Assembly: GCA_036362985.1 (NCBI GenBank)
Contig: JAYGXS010000004.1
Coordinates: forward strand, 65,127,856-65,191,855
Reading direction: 5' to 3'
DNA: 64,000 nucleotides
From: Ligula intestinalis
Lineage: Eukaryota; Platyhelminthes; Cestoda; Diphyllobothriidea; Diphyllobothriidae
The translations under genes and the position numbers were made by a program. Of this stretch, positions 10,301-19,649 are shown piece by piece; positions within the stretch are counted from its first letter, which is position 1; each line of letters begins with the position of its first letter. A model generated the notes under the pieces. It saw nothing but the letters and a program-made list of their open reading frames with translations. It was not told where the DNA came from and made no database searches.

Positions 10301-11328
10301 ATACTTTTTAAGTGTCTTAGTAAAATGCAGTATTTGAACACTTGTAATATTTCAGATCTGAATACTTTTGGACTCTCGTTCGAGTATTAATGTATTCCTT
10401 CGGAAGGTCATTGAAATTTGTAAAGTATTAAAATACTGGATAGTTTTTAAATGTTAGACGAATTACTGATAAATTCTGACAGCATGAATATCTTCTCCTA
10501 ATTGCCGTCCTTAAATTTTCTGTAAAAAAATTAACAATTGGACTTCACGTGAACAGTCATCTTAAGGCAGCTTTTTGGTAGTTTAAGCGGTTAAGCTAAG
10601 TGGGCCTCTTTAGTTCACCAAAACAATGGCTGCTCCCTTGCAAAGATGTGGCCCTAACAGGCGTTTAGGCGGCAAAGTATACAATTGATTTCGCCGCCAA
10701 CTCTAACTTGTCTTTCTTGTACTCTCTCTCTCCGCGCCTCAAGATTTGTACCCACCAGTCTGGCTGGTTCGTCTCCTCCTCGCCCGATCGGAGTGTTGCC
10801 TTCTGGCGTCTGCACGCCGGCAGACTGGACTGCTTCCGCTCCTTCGTTCACACTCGAGCTGCTGCCTCTGGCAACTGCTCTCCCGACGTCCTCCGCAACG
10901 CCCCCCACCAAAATACCACTGAGCCCACCGGCCAACCGTCTCCTCCTCCTGCCAGTCGGACAATGAGCGTCTCCTCGCTGGTTGCACTGGCCCCACAGGG
11001 GTCCTCTCTGGTAGTGGCCGGACCCTCCGCAGCCAACCCACAGGCGGAGACCTTCGGCAGGGTGGGTGCTGGAACATCCTCCTCTCCCGTTTCGTTGCTG
11101 TCCTCCTCATCTCCGTCCTCCTCCAACGGCATAACTTCGCTTTCTGCGCTGCCGGGCTCCTGCCTCGGCGCCTATCGACCCTCGAGGCTGCGGGAGCTCG
11201 ATTTCCATTGGCTGGGACATGTGGGTCCGGAGCTGCTGCGCGGTCAGCTGACTGCGCTTTCCGTGTTGCCTGAATCTCAATCCTTTCTGGTCGGCAGCGC
11301 GTCTGGTGCACTGAGTCTTCTCTACTAG
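2696..11328 (+). CDS. WDR81: WDR81 homologue, 3' part (C-terminal WD40 region), 4 exons
   Basis: Coding exons are 2696-3024, 6899-7256, 9657-9826 and 10744-11328 (stop TAG at 11326-11328), joined by GT-AG introns of 3874, 2400 and 917 bp with consistent phase. They encode about 479 residues. WD-repeat signatures run in order: HCGAVKCI...VVQLWSL, HKRPVFAAVY...LLLWDPVTGK, LLCGDETGHLLLVDPR, GPIRSLAAIGDG...VVALWRAH, WFVSSSPDRSVAFWRL, and a terminal LTALSVLPESQSFLVGSASG. The order and the terminal ..GSxxGxxxLL ending are as in WDR81. In animals WDR81 is a BEACH/WD40 scaffold that works with WDR91 in early-to-late endosome conversion and aggregate autophagy. The BEACH half must lie upstream, outside the window or in exons I cannot see. 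Another BEACH-WD40 family member is possible but less likely. The introns are filled with transposons. Confidence 0.82.
3353..4347. mobile_element. Tc1-type foldback element, copy 1 (in WDR81 intron)
   Basis: Two arms of about 360 bp (3353-3715 and 3988-4347) are near-perfect inverse copies around a spacer of about 270 bp. The tips read CAGTAGACGCCGTTGATCAT and its complement, and both are flanked by TA, the target duplication expected of Tc1/mariner-type transposition. Internal landmarks shared by both arms include CTTTTTAACGAG and GATTTTGACTGCC. There is no transposase ORF, so this is a non-autonomous element. Related sequence occurs at 25500-25768 and 31059-31897. Confidence 0.8.
4490..4610 (+). 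repeat. SINE-like fragment
   Basis: This is a diverged copy of the SINE unit: TTAGCC(T)TCATCAGCCAGCC and CATACCCAACC, then GAGGCTCGTAC in place of the B-box-like GAGGCTCGAAC. Confidence 0.5.
4611..5815. other. Intronic sequence without recognised gene
   Basis: Part of the first visible WDR81 intron. Bases 4795-4870 match the TAGGCTTTCGATAAATT...GGGCCATTACA motif of the foldback repeat seen whole at 58756-59030. Otherwise no supported feature; the ORFs here have no recognisable family. Confidence 0.4.
5818..6500. repeat. Nested inverted repeats (foldback)
   Basis: Outer arms at about 5818-5880 and 6436-6500 share ACCAATTACGCTCAAAGACT with its complement. Inner arms at about 6222-6308 and 6360-6450 share GATAGCGCAGCTTTGGCTAC with its complement. 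The span also holds a hammerhead-like motif (minus strand, 5974-6003). It looks like a foldback or two opposed copies of one repeat inside the WDR81 intron. Confidence 0.6.
5974..6003 (-). ncRNA. Hammerhead-like ribozyme motif (Penelope-type end)
   Basis: Read on the minus strand: CTGACGA, then a 19-nt segment that folds into a 7-8 bp hairpin (GGGCTCTT pairing with AAGAGCTC), then GAAA and GCTCAGG. CTGANGA-hairpin-GAAA is the core of a hammerhead ribozyme. Hammerheads are known at the ends of Penelope-like elements. Helix III would have to be very short. Activity is not shown. Confidence 0.45.
6899..7256 (+). CDS. WDR81: WDR81 exon b: diverged WD repeat
   Basis: The exon opens after TTTCTATTTCAG with Val-Thr-Ala-Phe, in phase with the previous exon. 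It contains LLCGDETGHLLLVDPRSPP, the WD strand that in WDR81 reads as a GDE..G.L.L.DPR motif. A Ser-rich low-conservation tail follows. The donor is CAG|GTCAGT at 7257, leaving phase 1. A (TA)n tract begins 26 bases into the intron and artificially lengthens the ORF. Confidence 0.78.
7283..7313. repeat. (TA)n microsatellite
   Basis: An uninterrupted TA run just inside the second visible WDR81 intron. Shorter TA runs lie at about 7713-7752. Confidence 0.9.
7421..7713. repeat. Inverted repeat (foldback)
   Basis: Arms of about 63-67 bp: AGTAAGGAGGGTATGACAGC...GAACTGTTTCGG at 7421-7483 and its near-complement at 7647-7713. A TA-rich stretch adjoins the right arm. The element lies in the second visible WDR81 intron. 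Confidence 0.7.
7770..8880 (-). repeat. Tandem SINE-like array in WDR81 intron
   Basis: Units of roughly 290-310 bp follow one another, with the recurrent landmark TTATTAGCC(G/A)TC near 7917, 8200 and 8500 and GGTAGAT(A/G)GGCG or a variant in each unit. The complement of GAGGCTCGAAC gives GTTCGAGCCTC, like a pol III B box, and an A-box-like GTGGTTAGAGCAC lies upstream on the minus strand. So this is probably a tRNA-derived SINE family transcribed from the minus strand. The last part (8780-8880) is inverted. The units are diverged, so the array is old. Confidence 0.6.
8881..9650. other. Intron remainder
   Basis: Unique-looking AT-rich intronic sequence up to the acceptor of WDR81 exon c. No feature seen. 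Confidence 0.5.
9657..9826 (+). CDS. WDR81: WDR81 exon c: WD repeat
   Basis: The acceptor is a T-rich tract ending TTTCAAG; the donor is CAG|GTGGCT. The 170-bp exon is phase 1 in and phase 0 out and encodes GPIRSLAAIGDGMTVVCGFD...GQVVALWRAHSDAVSQ. This is a full WD unit with the characteristic GF.SG and W.AH motifs of WDR81. Confidence 0.82.
9955..10030 (+). repeat. tRNA-like pseudo-promoter segment
   Basis: It contains GGTTCGAATCACGCC, a good B-box match, preceded by a weak A-box-like TTGGCTGTATGCAAGC. A cloverleaf cannot be closed, so it is best read as a decayed tRNA-derived SINE head in the third visible WDR81 intron. Confidence 0.35.
10744..11328 (+). CDS. WDR81: WDR81 terminal exon
   Basis: After CGCCTCAAG the frame reads ICTHQSGWFVSSSPDRSVAF, a WD strand continuing from exon c. 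A Ser/Thr/Pro-rich insertion of about 100 residues follows, longer than I expect for vertebrate WDR81. Then come SVSSLVALAPQGSSLVVAG and the final blade, LTALSVLPESQSFLVGSASG ending LLY-stop. No AATAAA is visible soon after the stop. Confidence 0.82.
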   Translation: MCTHQSGWFVSSSPDRSVAFWRLHAGRLDCFRSFVHTRAAASGNCSPDVLRNAPHQNTTEPTGQPSPPPASRTMSVSSLVALAPQGSSLVVAGPSAANPQAETFGRVGAGTSSSPVSLLSSSSPSSSNGITSLSALPGSCLGAYRPSRLRELDFHWLGHVGPELLRGQLTALSVLPESQSFLVGSASGALSLLY

Positions 11329-11844
11329 CATGTGGAACGCAGCATCGACCTCTGATTTTGTTGCCATCTGGTACTTTGATCCCACTCCTCTCCTCACAGC
11401 CTTTTTGGGAAAAAGCAGGCTTCATCCGGACTGGAATTGAATCCTTCCCCTTTGTGTATCGTCCTCCTACGCGCGCACTCTGTCTTTTGACTTTATACTT
11501 TCTACTTCACTTGTGAGCGGTTTTCTTGTATACAGCATTTCCTTCAAAAATATATTTCTTTTTGATAAGTGTTGTTCCCTATTTTGCCCTTGCGCTACTG
11601 TTTGTCTTTATCACCTCTTGCATTCTGTCTCCTTTTCGTTCGCTGAGCTTTGCTTCATTCTACTTGCTAGGAAGGCTATATTAAGCTGTCGCTCTCATTG
11701 CATTTACTACTCTGACTTTAAGGGATTCAGCAGTCCTTCCGGCAGAAAGTACGTTGGCAAACGATCGAGACTCTAATCATGGACTCTGTCTGAACCACTT
11801 CCGTTATGACTCATTCAACTGGCTCCTCACTGGGGTCTGCAAAC
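11329..11844. other. WDR81 3' flank
   Basis: Probable 3' UTR and downstream sequence; T-rich stretches but no clear AATAAA. Nothing else seen. Confidence 0.4.
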
Positions 11845-12048
11845 AGTAGCCCAAAAGTTCTCCCAACATATGTGCTCGTCACCTCCGTTGCCCGACACGT
11901 GACCTATCCACCTGAACCCTAAAGGCAAATAGTATTGCTGGCAAAGACAAGGGAGACTGGAATGGCCATTCCTGGCTTATTAGCCATCGTCAGCCAGTCA
12001 TACCGAGACCCAAGTGGCGTCCCACTCGAGCCCCGAACTCGCAACCTC

Positions 12049-12140
12049 TTTATAATAATAATAAATTGTATATTTAAGGCCCGAGGGGCCCTTTCATTAC
12101 AAACTTAGTGCTTTAGTGAAAATAAATTTAAAAAAAAAAT
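12049..12140 (-). mobile_element. LINE 3' UTR with TAA-type tail
   Basis: On the minus strand it reads AAGTTTGTAATGAAAGGGCC...GGGCCTTAAAT and ends in TTATTATTATTATAA. The same 3' end follows the jockey-like RT at 54730-54780. A 5'-truncated insertion of that LINE family, ending in SINE-like sequence. Confidence 0.6.
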
Positions 12141-12369
12141 TGGTAATCACAGCTGCGCGTAAGCAGCTGTATGACAAGACGAATTAGTAGTATGTTACGC
12201 GTAGTAAGATGGTAAGTTAGATCCGATTAACAACGATCTCTCTTATAAAATAATTTTCTGGGCAGTAAAAAATTTCTACATTGGTAGATGGCTTCAGCGG
12301 GCCACCGATTTCCACAAAAATGTAGGAGAAAGAACAGCCTTAATAGGTAGCATGGTATGACATGATGCA

Positions 12370-12750
12370 GTTAGATGGGATCCTGCTGTTGAGGGTTCGG
12401 GACGCTTATTGTCATGGAAAAAATAATATAGCGATGAGTAATGCAGGGGTCATCCGAGACAACAGTAGAAGTCAAGGCAACATCACCGAGATACGACCCA
12501 CCAGACTGCAGTGTCCACCGACAAGTTGGCGATCATGCGATAACCATCAATAGCGACCTCGAAGACCACCGCGAAGGTTGCAAAACGGACACGAGTTTGC
12601 AGCATTTGGAAGTGATGCTTGACTCTGCAGAGAATACTGCTAACATATTAAGAAACCATTTTACTATCCTGGGAAGAGCTTCAAATGCCTGGAGGACCCT
12701 TTTCGAAACCTAAAGGTTGGGTGTTTGGAAAGGAAACAGACAGTAACGAC
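12370..12750 (+). repeat. Dispersed repeat shared with 52595-52925
   Basis: The inverse of this block occurs at 52595-52925 with high similarity; landmarks are GGAAAGGAAACAGACAGTAA at one end and TGTTGAGGGTTCGGGACG at the other. No protein is recognised in either strand. It could be a MITE or a LINE UTR segment. Confidence 0.55.
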
Positions 12751-12823
12751 TTGATTGCCTCTTTGATCAGAGTCAAGCGTCCTTACCCCTGAGCCGTTAT
12801 CTTGCCGAGGGATATTGATTCTC

Positions 12824-12955
12824 GTTGATGAACGTTCACCCGACCGCTAACGGAACTCATCCGTCCTCCTCTACCGGCTGTCGGGCCCTCATTCGGGACC
12901 CCAGGCAGAGCGAGACAGATGAGTTCCGTTAGCGGTCGGGTGGACGTTCATCAAC
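12824..12955. repeat. 132-bp palindromic element
   Basis: Arms of about 38 bp, GTTGATGAACGTTCACCCGA...GGAACTCATC at the left and its complement at the right with one mismatch, around a loop of about 55 bp. Size and structure suit a small foldback MITE. Flanks show no clear target duplication. Confidence 0.75.
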
Positions 12956-13814
12956 AAGTGAAACAGAAAGGTTAGGGTTTTACCATTTTGCTGATGGCTG
13001 TAGCCACAGCTGGAAGGGAGGAAAGCTAGGCGCTTGCCGAGTTGTTCCTATGTTGGATACCAACCTCGACTTATTCGCAGAGCACCAGTTGATGTCCACT
13101 GCGTACAGTGTCGCCGGTTAGGGTGGTCGGGCAACTATATGTGAGCATGTGACCTTCGTCGCGTGATTTGGGGTTTGTCTGTGTACGCATAAAGAATCTG
13201 TTGAGCTGAACAATTCGCCTCCAGCGTGGCCCATTCAGTAGTTCTCATGCAAAAGCGACCTTCACTACTGTTTGTTTACCTTTTTGTGTTCACAATTTTG
13301 CCTTCTCTGCGCCTGCTTTAGGGCACTCGAAGCTCTGACACATCTATAATCAGGCTCACAATGTTTAACTTTGCGTCTTATTCCAACTGTTAGTTGATTT
13401 TAAGCGAGTTTCTTGAAGACCCTCATCCGAAACACGCACCCTTTTACTACAGTTTACTTTCTGTGAGGTCCTTAAAAAGGTTCACAAGTGAATTTTAGGC
13501 TTACCAGGAAGACTGTTTTCGTTGTAACAGTTGGGAGACCTCTGGGTTTTTTTTTTCATGCAAGTTTGCCGGATCGTTTGTTCACAATCTCCACTGCCTG
13601 CAGGAAATGTAGGACGTCACCAGAATTCTTGGGCGAGTCTGTGACAACGGTCCAGTGCAATGCGTCCTCGCTTGTCTCTCAAACGTGTAGTTCACGTATT
13701 CTGGCTTCGAAATTTGCATGGCGAGGAAAATCGATAACGGCTGCAATAACTGGAGCCTTGGAGCTAGGTTATACTGGCGTCAATCATGCGTGTGTCATTC
13801 GATGGAATGAAATC

Positions 13815-14085
13815 TGATTTGTTTATTATCCTGAGCTTTCGGAATCTTACAGGAGTCCGTCGTTAGAGATAAGCAACGGCAACAAAAGGGACTAATTAAA
13901 GTGGGTTTACACCAATCAATTGTCAGGGGTTGTAACGGGTAAGACACAAACTGACGACCCTTGAAAGTTGATTGGTGTACACCCACTATAATAAGCCTCC
14001 TTTTTTGTTGCTGCTCCTTATCTCTGAAGATGAACTCCTCTTAGAGTTCGAACGTTCGGGATAACAAACAAATTGTTCCGGTGTT
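13815..14085. repeat. Inverted pair of Penelope-type ends with hammerhead-like cores
   Basis: Two arms of about 110 bp are imperfect inverse copies; both contain GTTTATTATC/GATAACAAAC, AGAGATAAG and ACACCAATCAA landmarks. Each arm carries a hammerhead-like core: minus strand CTAACGA, hairpin, GAAA at 13837-13866, and plus strand CTGAAGA, hairpin GAACTC/GAGTTC, GAAC at 14024-14053. The spacer is about 50 bp. Confidence 0.6.
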
Positions 14086-14098
14086 CGACAATCCTCCA

Positions 14099-15640
14099 AA
14101 AAACCGTAGCCCAAAAGCTCTCCCAACGTAACCGCTCGTCTCCCCCCCCCCCCCTCCGTTTCTCAACACGTGACCCATTCATCTGAACCAGAAAGGTTAG
14201 GGCTTTGCTATTTTGCTGATGATTGCAGCCACAGCTGGAATCGAGGAACGCTAGACGCCTACCGAGTTGTTCCTATTTTGGATGCCAAACTCGGCTTATT
14301 CGCAGGACACCAGTTAATTTCCATTGTCTACAATATTGTTGGTTAGGGTGGCTGTGCAGCTATAAATGTGCTTGTGACCTACAGCGCTTGACTTCAGTTT
14401 TGTCTGCATGAAGCATCTGTTGAGCTGAACCCTTCACCACCAACATGCTCCACTTAGGTAACGCATTATTGTCGAGACATCCGTGCAGGACTCGAATCTG
14501 CGCATAAGTAGAAGACTCTAGAAAGGCAATTTTTTTCCACCGCCGAGCCGATCGGAACGCAATGGGGTGAGTATACAAGTTCCAGGAAGTAGTTCAGAAG
14601 GAGATGCAACCACTGGAGCAAGCGTTTTATTTTCCTGACGTTTCAGATTCCGTCGGGAATCCTTAATCACAGGTAATGGTAGCATAGTCTGAGTCCTGCG
14701 CAGATAGGGGATGAAAAATGCAAAAATTTCACGATATTTATAGTTCGTAGTGGTCATCCGCATGCGTACTATAATTAGCAGTTCCTGTAGCCACTGCTTG
14801 AGGTCTTGGTTGGTGCGGTGATGACTCATTAATTGCTACGATTTTCCTGTCTGCGTCGGATGCCGGCTTGATAATAGCGTGACAATTATGCCCGCTGTCG
14901 TCAGAATTGTTGCTGCGCCCGGCTCTTCGCTTGCTAAGGCAATGTCTCAGTATGCCGTATGGGAATGCGAAATCGCTGCGCTTGTTGCTGGATTGGAGGC
15001 CTGAGAACCATGACTCAAGCAGCTCGCGGCTCACGCCGTTGTCACCTCTTGCGAGAATTTCGGCCTCGTCAAGCTTGAAAATATGGCCGTGTCCCGTTGA
15101 GTGAGCTACATGCTCCATTTAGTAGTTCTTACATAAGAGTGACCTTCACTGCTGTCATGGTCACATGCGTTTGTTCATGTTTTTAGTGTTAACAATTTTG
15201 TTTACCCCATGCCTTATTTAAGGTAACCTAATATCTAAAATACTGATCATCATGTTCACAGTGTTTTAAGTTGCGGTTTAATACAACTATCAGTTGATTT
15301 GAGGGGAGTTTCTTGAAGACCCCCATCCAAGACACACTGTTTTACTCCAGTTCACTCTCCGTGAAGCCCTTAAAAGGCTTGCATTTCTAATGTATGGTCG
15401 GCAAGGAGACTGCTTCGGTTGTAACAATTGGGCAAATCCCGGGTCGTTCCATGCAACTTGACTGGATCGTTTCCTCATCACCTCCACTGTCTGCAGGAGG
15501 TGTAAGCCATCACAGAACTTATTGGAGAGACCGTGATACCGATCCTTTGTACTCTCGTCTCGTTTGTCTCTCTCGAATGCGCATTTTATCTATCCGGGCT
15601 TTGAAAGTTGCATGGCGAGGTATATCGATGATAGTCCAAA
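14099..15640. repeat. Direct duplication, copy 2 (split by a Penelope-like insertion)
   Basis: It matches copy 1 from CCGTAGCCCAAAAGCTCTCC through GTTGAGCTGAAC. After an insertion (14458-15108) it continues through TTTCTTGAAGACCC to GCATGGCGAGG. Divergence from copy 1 is moderate. A poly-C tract near 14143 is specific to this copy. Confidence 0.65.
14458..15108 (-). mobile_element. 5'-truncated Penelope-like element (GIY-YIG tail) with target duplication
   Basis: On the minus strand the ORF at 15118-14738 reads HSTGHGHIFKLDEAEILARG then SRELLESWFSGLQSSNKRSD, the C-terminal part of a Penelope-like GIY-YIG endonuclease domain. The GIY-YIG motif itself is missing, consistent with 5' truncation. 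Downstream is a hammerhead-like GATTAA-hairpin-GAAAC segment (14641-14670). The insert is bounded by CATGCTCCACTTAG (14444-14457) and CATGCTCCATTTAG (15109-15122), a 14-bp target duplication with one mismatch. It lies inside copy 2 of the 12-15 kb duplication. Confidence 0.78.
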
Positions 15641-18140
15641 TAACTTGTGGGAATCTGCACTGCGTCGTGTTGCATTGACTCGTCCTCTTTTCGCTTTCCA
15701 AGTCTTTGTGTACTTGCACGTGATAAACTCCCCCGCACCTTCTTAGTCAATTGCTGCGAGAGGCCAGCTATGTTTTCCCTTTCTCACGCTCTCGGTCGAC
15801 TCGCTTCCTGAGGCGTACGTTACTTCGATCTAATCGATATGTTCCGTGCAACCTAATTGGCTAAGGACACACTCAGGGCTTTGCAGCAGCGGACGCACCT
15901 CGTGTAAAGCCTCAGCTGGCTCGTAACGTAGCATTTGTACCGTTCATTTTCCGGCAGTAAAGCTCTGTCCACCAACACCGTCTTCCCTGACTTGTGATTT
16001 GGGGATCCTTCTGTTGTCGATGCAGCAACTAGCTTCGGATAAACTCAAGCCTTGGAGGTAGGTTGTACTTGCTCCTGATGACACGGCCGCTGCGCGTATT
16101 ATCCCAGTGAATAAAGTCTGACTTATGCGTGGGTCGACAGTGAAGCGCGCGTTCACGTGGGCAAAGTCATCAAATGTCTGCTCGGCCACTACGCTCATGC
16201 CCGCCCCCAATCAGTTCTGTCTTGTCCTCCCACTAGGAGGCAGTATATTGTCCCAATTTAATTTGGGCAACCTCCCCCCCTTAGTAAGGTATCTTTCGAT
16301 GTTTACCATTAATAAGAAGACTGTATCGAGTAAAATAATTCCCAGGGATCCTTTGGAATGCAAGATTCTAACTTTATGCTCTACGGGGAGCCAATTCCTG
16401 TGGATGGATTCAAGACTCCCTTATGAGTTGAAAACGTTGCTGAACGTCGGTCGACGGCGCTGCGAAGTCAAATTTAGGGCGGGTTTTAAGTAAATGTCGC
16501 AAGTTCCTCCAGCATTGGACGACGCAGCGTCGAAACCCACTTTCTTCTCCATCTGCTGGCCAACAAAGATCTTCTGACTAAACACATGGGCGCCCTATGA
16601 GAGTGAGCCGTGCTTGCTGATTAAACATCCTTAACCAAAAATCCCATGCCTTGCGCAAAATTCGTGAGATAATTTGAGTTTCAGTAATCACCAAAACGAG
16701 CGGACAGGCGAGTCCCAGGAAGTAATTGGCAGTAATCGAGTCGTCTTCTTTTCAGTTATCAGTTGAAACGATTACTACAAATTTACATAATTGGTAGTTA
16801 ATTTATTCCAACAAAGGCAAAGCCTGTCAACATGTCATTGCTGGCTACGGAGCTTTGGTATCCTAGATTATCATCGACCAAATCTACCAGCTTGATTTAG
16901 TAAATCTGATCGGACATCTTGGATTTCAGTTTTTTCCCGAGTGTGCACCATACGTCAAAGCCGAAGGACGTCTGTGCCAACGTTATTGCCCCAAAAGACC
17001 GAGCATAGGCAGGAAGAACGAAAAATGATTTTTTCCTAATGGTCGCTTGTAGTTTGGTGTCGACTGGTCTACTTTTTACAGCCTCCGCCCATCTACAATC
17101 TAAAAATCAAACCGTTTAGGTGTACCTTTGTAAGTGAACGAGACGTTAGGGACTTAAATATAACGGGATCTTGCTTCCGCTTATTCCTCCAAATGGCTTA
17201 CGCCACCAGCTCTCGGGGCCACAGCAACGTACACTCGGAGTTACCAAAATTTGGTGTACAATTGTAAATTTGGGGGAGATCATGAATGCGAAGCCGATCC
17301 TGGGTATATTCAACCCGAAAGTTTGCTTATGAATTTAGATTTAACCCAAGAGGTATGTTGTCGACTCCAACTCTCAGTGCTTCCGGGGGTAGTGCATGCT
17401 TCCCCTTTAAACCTGGAGTACGTGTTGCAAACGCAAAACTGTTACCGCTGGGAACTCACTGATGATCCGAGTCCCTCGCTATGCAACCGCAGAAGATCCC
17501 CTAGCACTCATATGCTTATCCCGGATGAAAGAACACCGTTGGACTGCCAGTGCGGTCGTTTTTGTTAGTCTAACCTCAGAGTATATTACACCTTCACTGT
17601 AGCCACTACATTTGAACTGCTTTGATGAAGGTTCCTCTTTCCGTTTTATGTCTGCGTGCCCCTTAAGCCGGCCGCGTGGCGTATAGATTGGACCAATACG
17701 AGGGCTAGATCAGGACACGGTAAATATAGAATATTCGGGCTGCGCTTTCATAGCAAATACCGCGTATGAGGGGCGTGGTAGCACGTCTAGTTGCAATCTC
17801 ACATCGCACCTGCGCCTGATCCCTGCCCGATTAGGGCATGGCAGGCTATAATGCTGCGTGTATCATCTGCGTCTGACCCAGCCTCTGGTCTCCTTCATGA
17901 AATCGGGCACGGGCAGGTGAGGGACGAGAGAGTGTAATAGATACGATGAAAGTCCTCTATCATTTAACATTAGTCGACGCACAAACCACCATCCTGTGGA
18001 GTTAACGGTAGACCTCGTCAGATGCGATGTCCGAACTGTCATCTTGCTAGTGTCTGACAAACACAACAGACTACAGTAGTCGCCAATGACCATGCAACGT
18101 TCATTATGAAATTTGACCTGGCATTTTAGCATATATTTAG
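15641..18140. other. Unassigned 2.5 kb
   Basis: No gene recognised. ORFs at 15944-16210 (minus), 16125-16493 (plus) and 17251-17568 (plus) have no family I know. Part of 17800-18060 resembles repeat sequence at 27145-27320 (shared AGGGCATGGCAGGC). Confidence 0.4.
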
Positions 18141-19460
18141 TAACACTATTTTGATTCATTCAGTTTATTGAATTCTGCGAAAGCCTTTTACTGAGTTAAA
18201 TCGTCATTTTAGTTAGGTTTATCAAGATAAATGGCCATTGGGAATAATCTCATATCGAAGGAATTTCCTATGCTATTACAAAAGAGAGGACCAAACTGCG
18301 CGTTAATGTTGAAAATACTAAGAAGGAACTCCGAAATAGGTATAAAATATATCCCTTCCCGTACTGGAAAAGTTTGTCAAAAAATGTTCAGATTCAAGTG
18401 AAGCCAAGTTAAAGGAATCACATTTTTTGCATTAAAATTTTAGATTTGTATTTTAAAAATTATGTTTAGCTATCCTGTGAAGTTTTTTTGCACAAAATGC
18501 CGTAAAAGACGCGTTTGTTTGAATGCATAAATAATTCGCTTTTTGACCTTGATACAAAAACAAAATATCCAGAAGAATAATAAGTATTTCAAAAACAAAA
18601 TATCCAGAATAATAATAAGTATTTCAAAAAATGGCAATGTATATGGCCAGTTTTTTTTGAATTTGCATAATTATATCAGAACGTGGAATTAATCCACTTA
18701 TGCGAAACATAATCCATTATAAAGAGAAAAGAAAGTTCTTTCGTCTCCTGTCAAATTGAACCGTTTATCTTCAGGAAACTTAAATAAATTCGCAAATTTC
18801 ATTGTGATATTACGTTGGAAAAAGTTAATATATGCAGAAGTTCGTTAGCTAAATATCTAATCAAAGCACTTTCTAAGAGGTAACCTTTTATGGAAAGGTT
18901 TTTTATTAATCTTAGGAATAGTAGTTTCACAACTCCACTGCGGACAAGATTTACCCTCGACAATGTGTTTTGTTGTTTTGAGGCATTTCTTTATATCAAA
19001 AACGTTGCCATATTCATTAAAACTAATATCGACAAACACTTTATTTTGGTAAATGCTTTTTATATCTATCTTATTTTAAAGGTTTTGTTGTAAACGTCGA
19101 ACAGATGCAGAATTTATAAATTTATCAAACAAAGAAAATTATGACACACTTTTTTGATGACATTCAATTAATGCTTATCCAGTAAGAGTAAAGTTTACAG
19201 AATGTCTTGACTAAGGAAAAGTTATTTCTATCTATAGAAATTGGTTGCTTCAAGTTTTCAATTTTACACGATATCTAAATTTATTGTTCTAGTTTATAGC
19301 TCTTTTTACGTCTCCAAAATCACGAGCTTATCGAGAAAATTTTAGTTTTCTTCATAAACACTTAGTAATTCCTATAGTTCTTTTAAGGACTTAATATGCT
19401 TGATGCAGTTTATTATTATTTCTAAATCTTCCTAAATGCATTCAAACTGGTATTCGAGTA
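18141..19460. other. AT-rich unassigned region
   Basis: Strongly AT-rich, non-coding in appearance. A direct tandem repeat of about 37 bp lies at about 18555-18630 (CAAAATATCCAGAA...AAGTATTTCAAAAA twice). Minus-strand translation of 18650-19040 gives stretches with few stops but no recognisable family. Confidence 0.4.
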
Positions 19461-19649
19461 ATGATCAAAATTATACAAAGTTATGAAAAATTGCATAGTC
19501 TTTGGCGAATACTGTACGCTGTAGCTATACTGGGACAAAACTGTTTTAACGGAGGCATCTGTTCTGAGTCACTGTCTAATTGCCCCTTTCGGAATTCCCA
19601 AGGTGTTACACAACAAGAAGGGCGTAAAATTAGAAGCCACCCGGATGAG

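Larger units (their letters stand above)
11845..13760. repeat. Direct duplication, copy 1 (interrupted)
   Basis: Starts CAGTAGCCCAAAAGTTCTCC; after an interruption from about 11925 to 12960 it resumes with CAGAAAGGTTAGGGTTTTACC and runs to about 13760. The same sequence in the same order recurs at 14099-15640. The interruption holds a SINE fragment (11930-12055), a LINE 3' end (12049-12140, minus), a dispersed repeat (12370-12750) and a 132-bp palindrome (12824-12955). Confidence 0.65.

Noticed and set aside
10739..11425. 228-codon minus-strand ORF
   Set aside because: It is the antisense of the GC-rich terminal WDR81 exon and has no recognisable domain.
16125..16493. 122-codon plus ORF and the overlapping 88-codon minus ORF at 15944-16210
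   Set aside because: No family, splice context or repeat relation could be recognised; kept only as unassigned.
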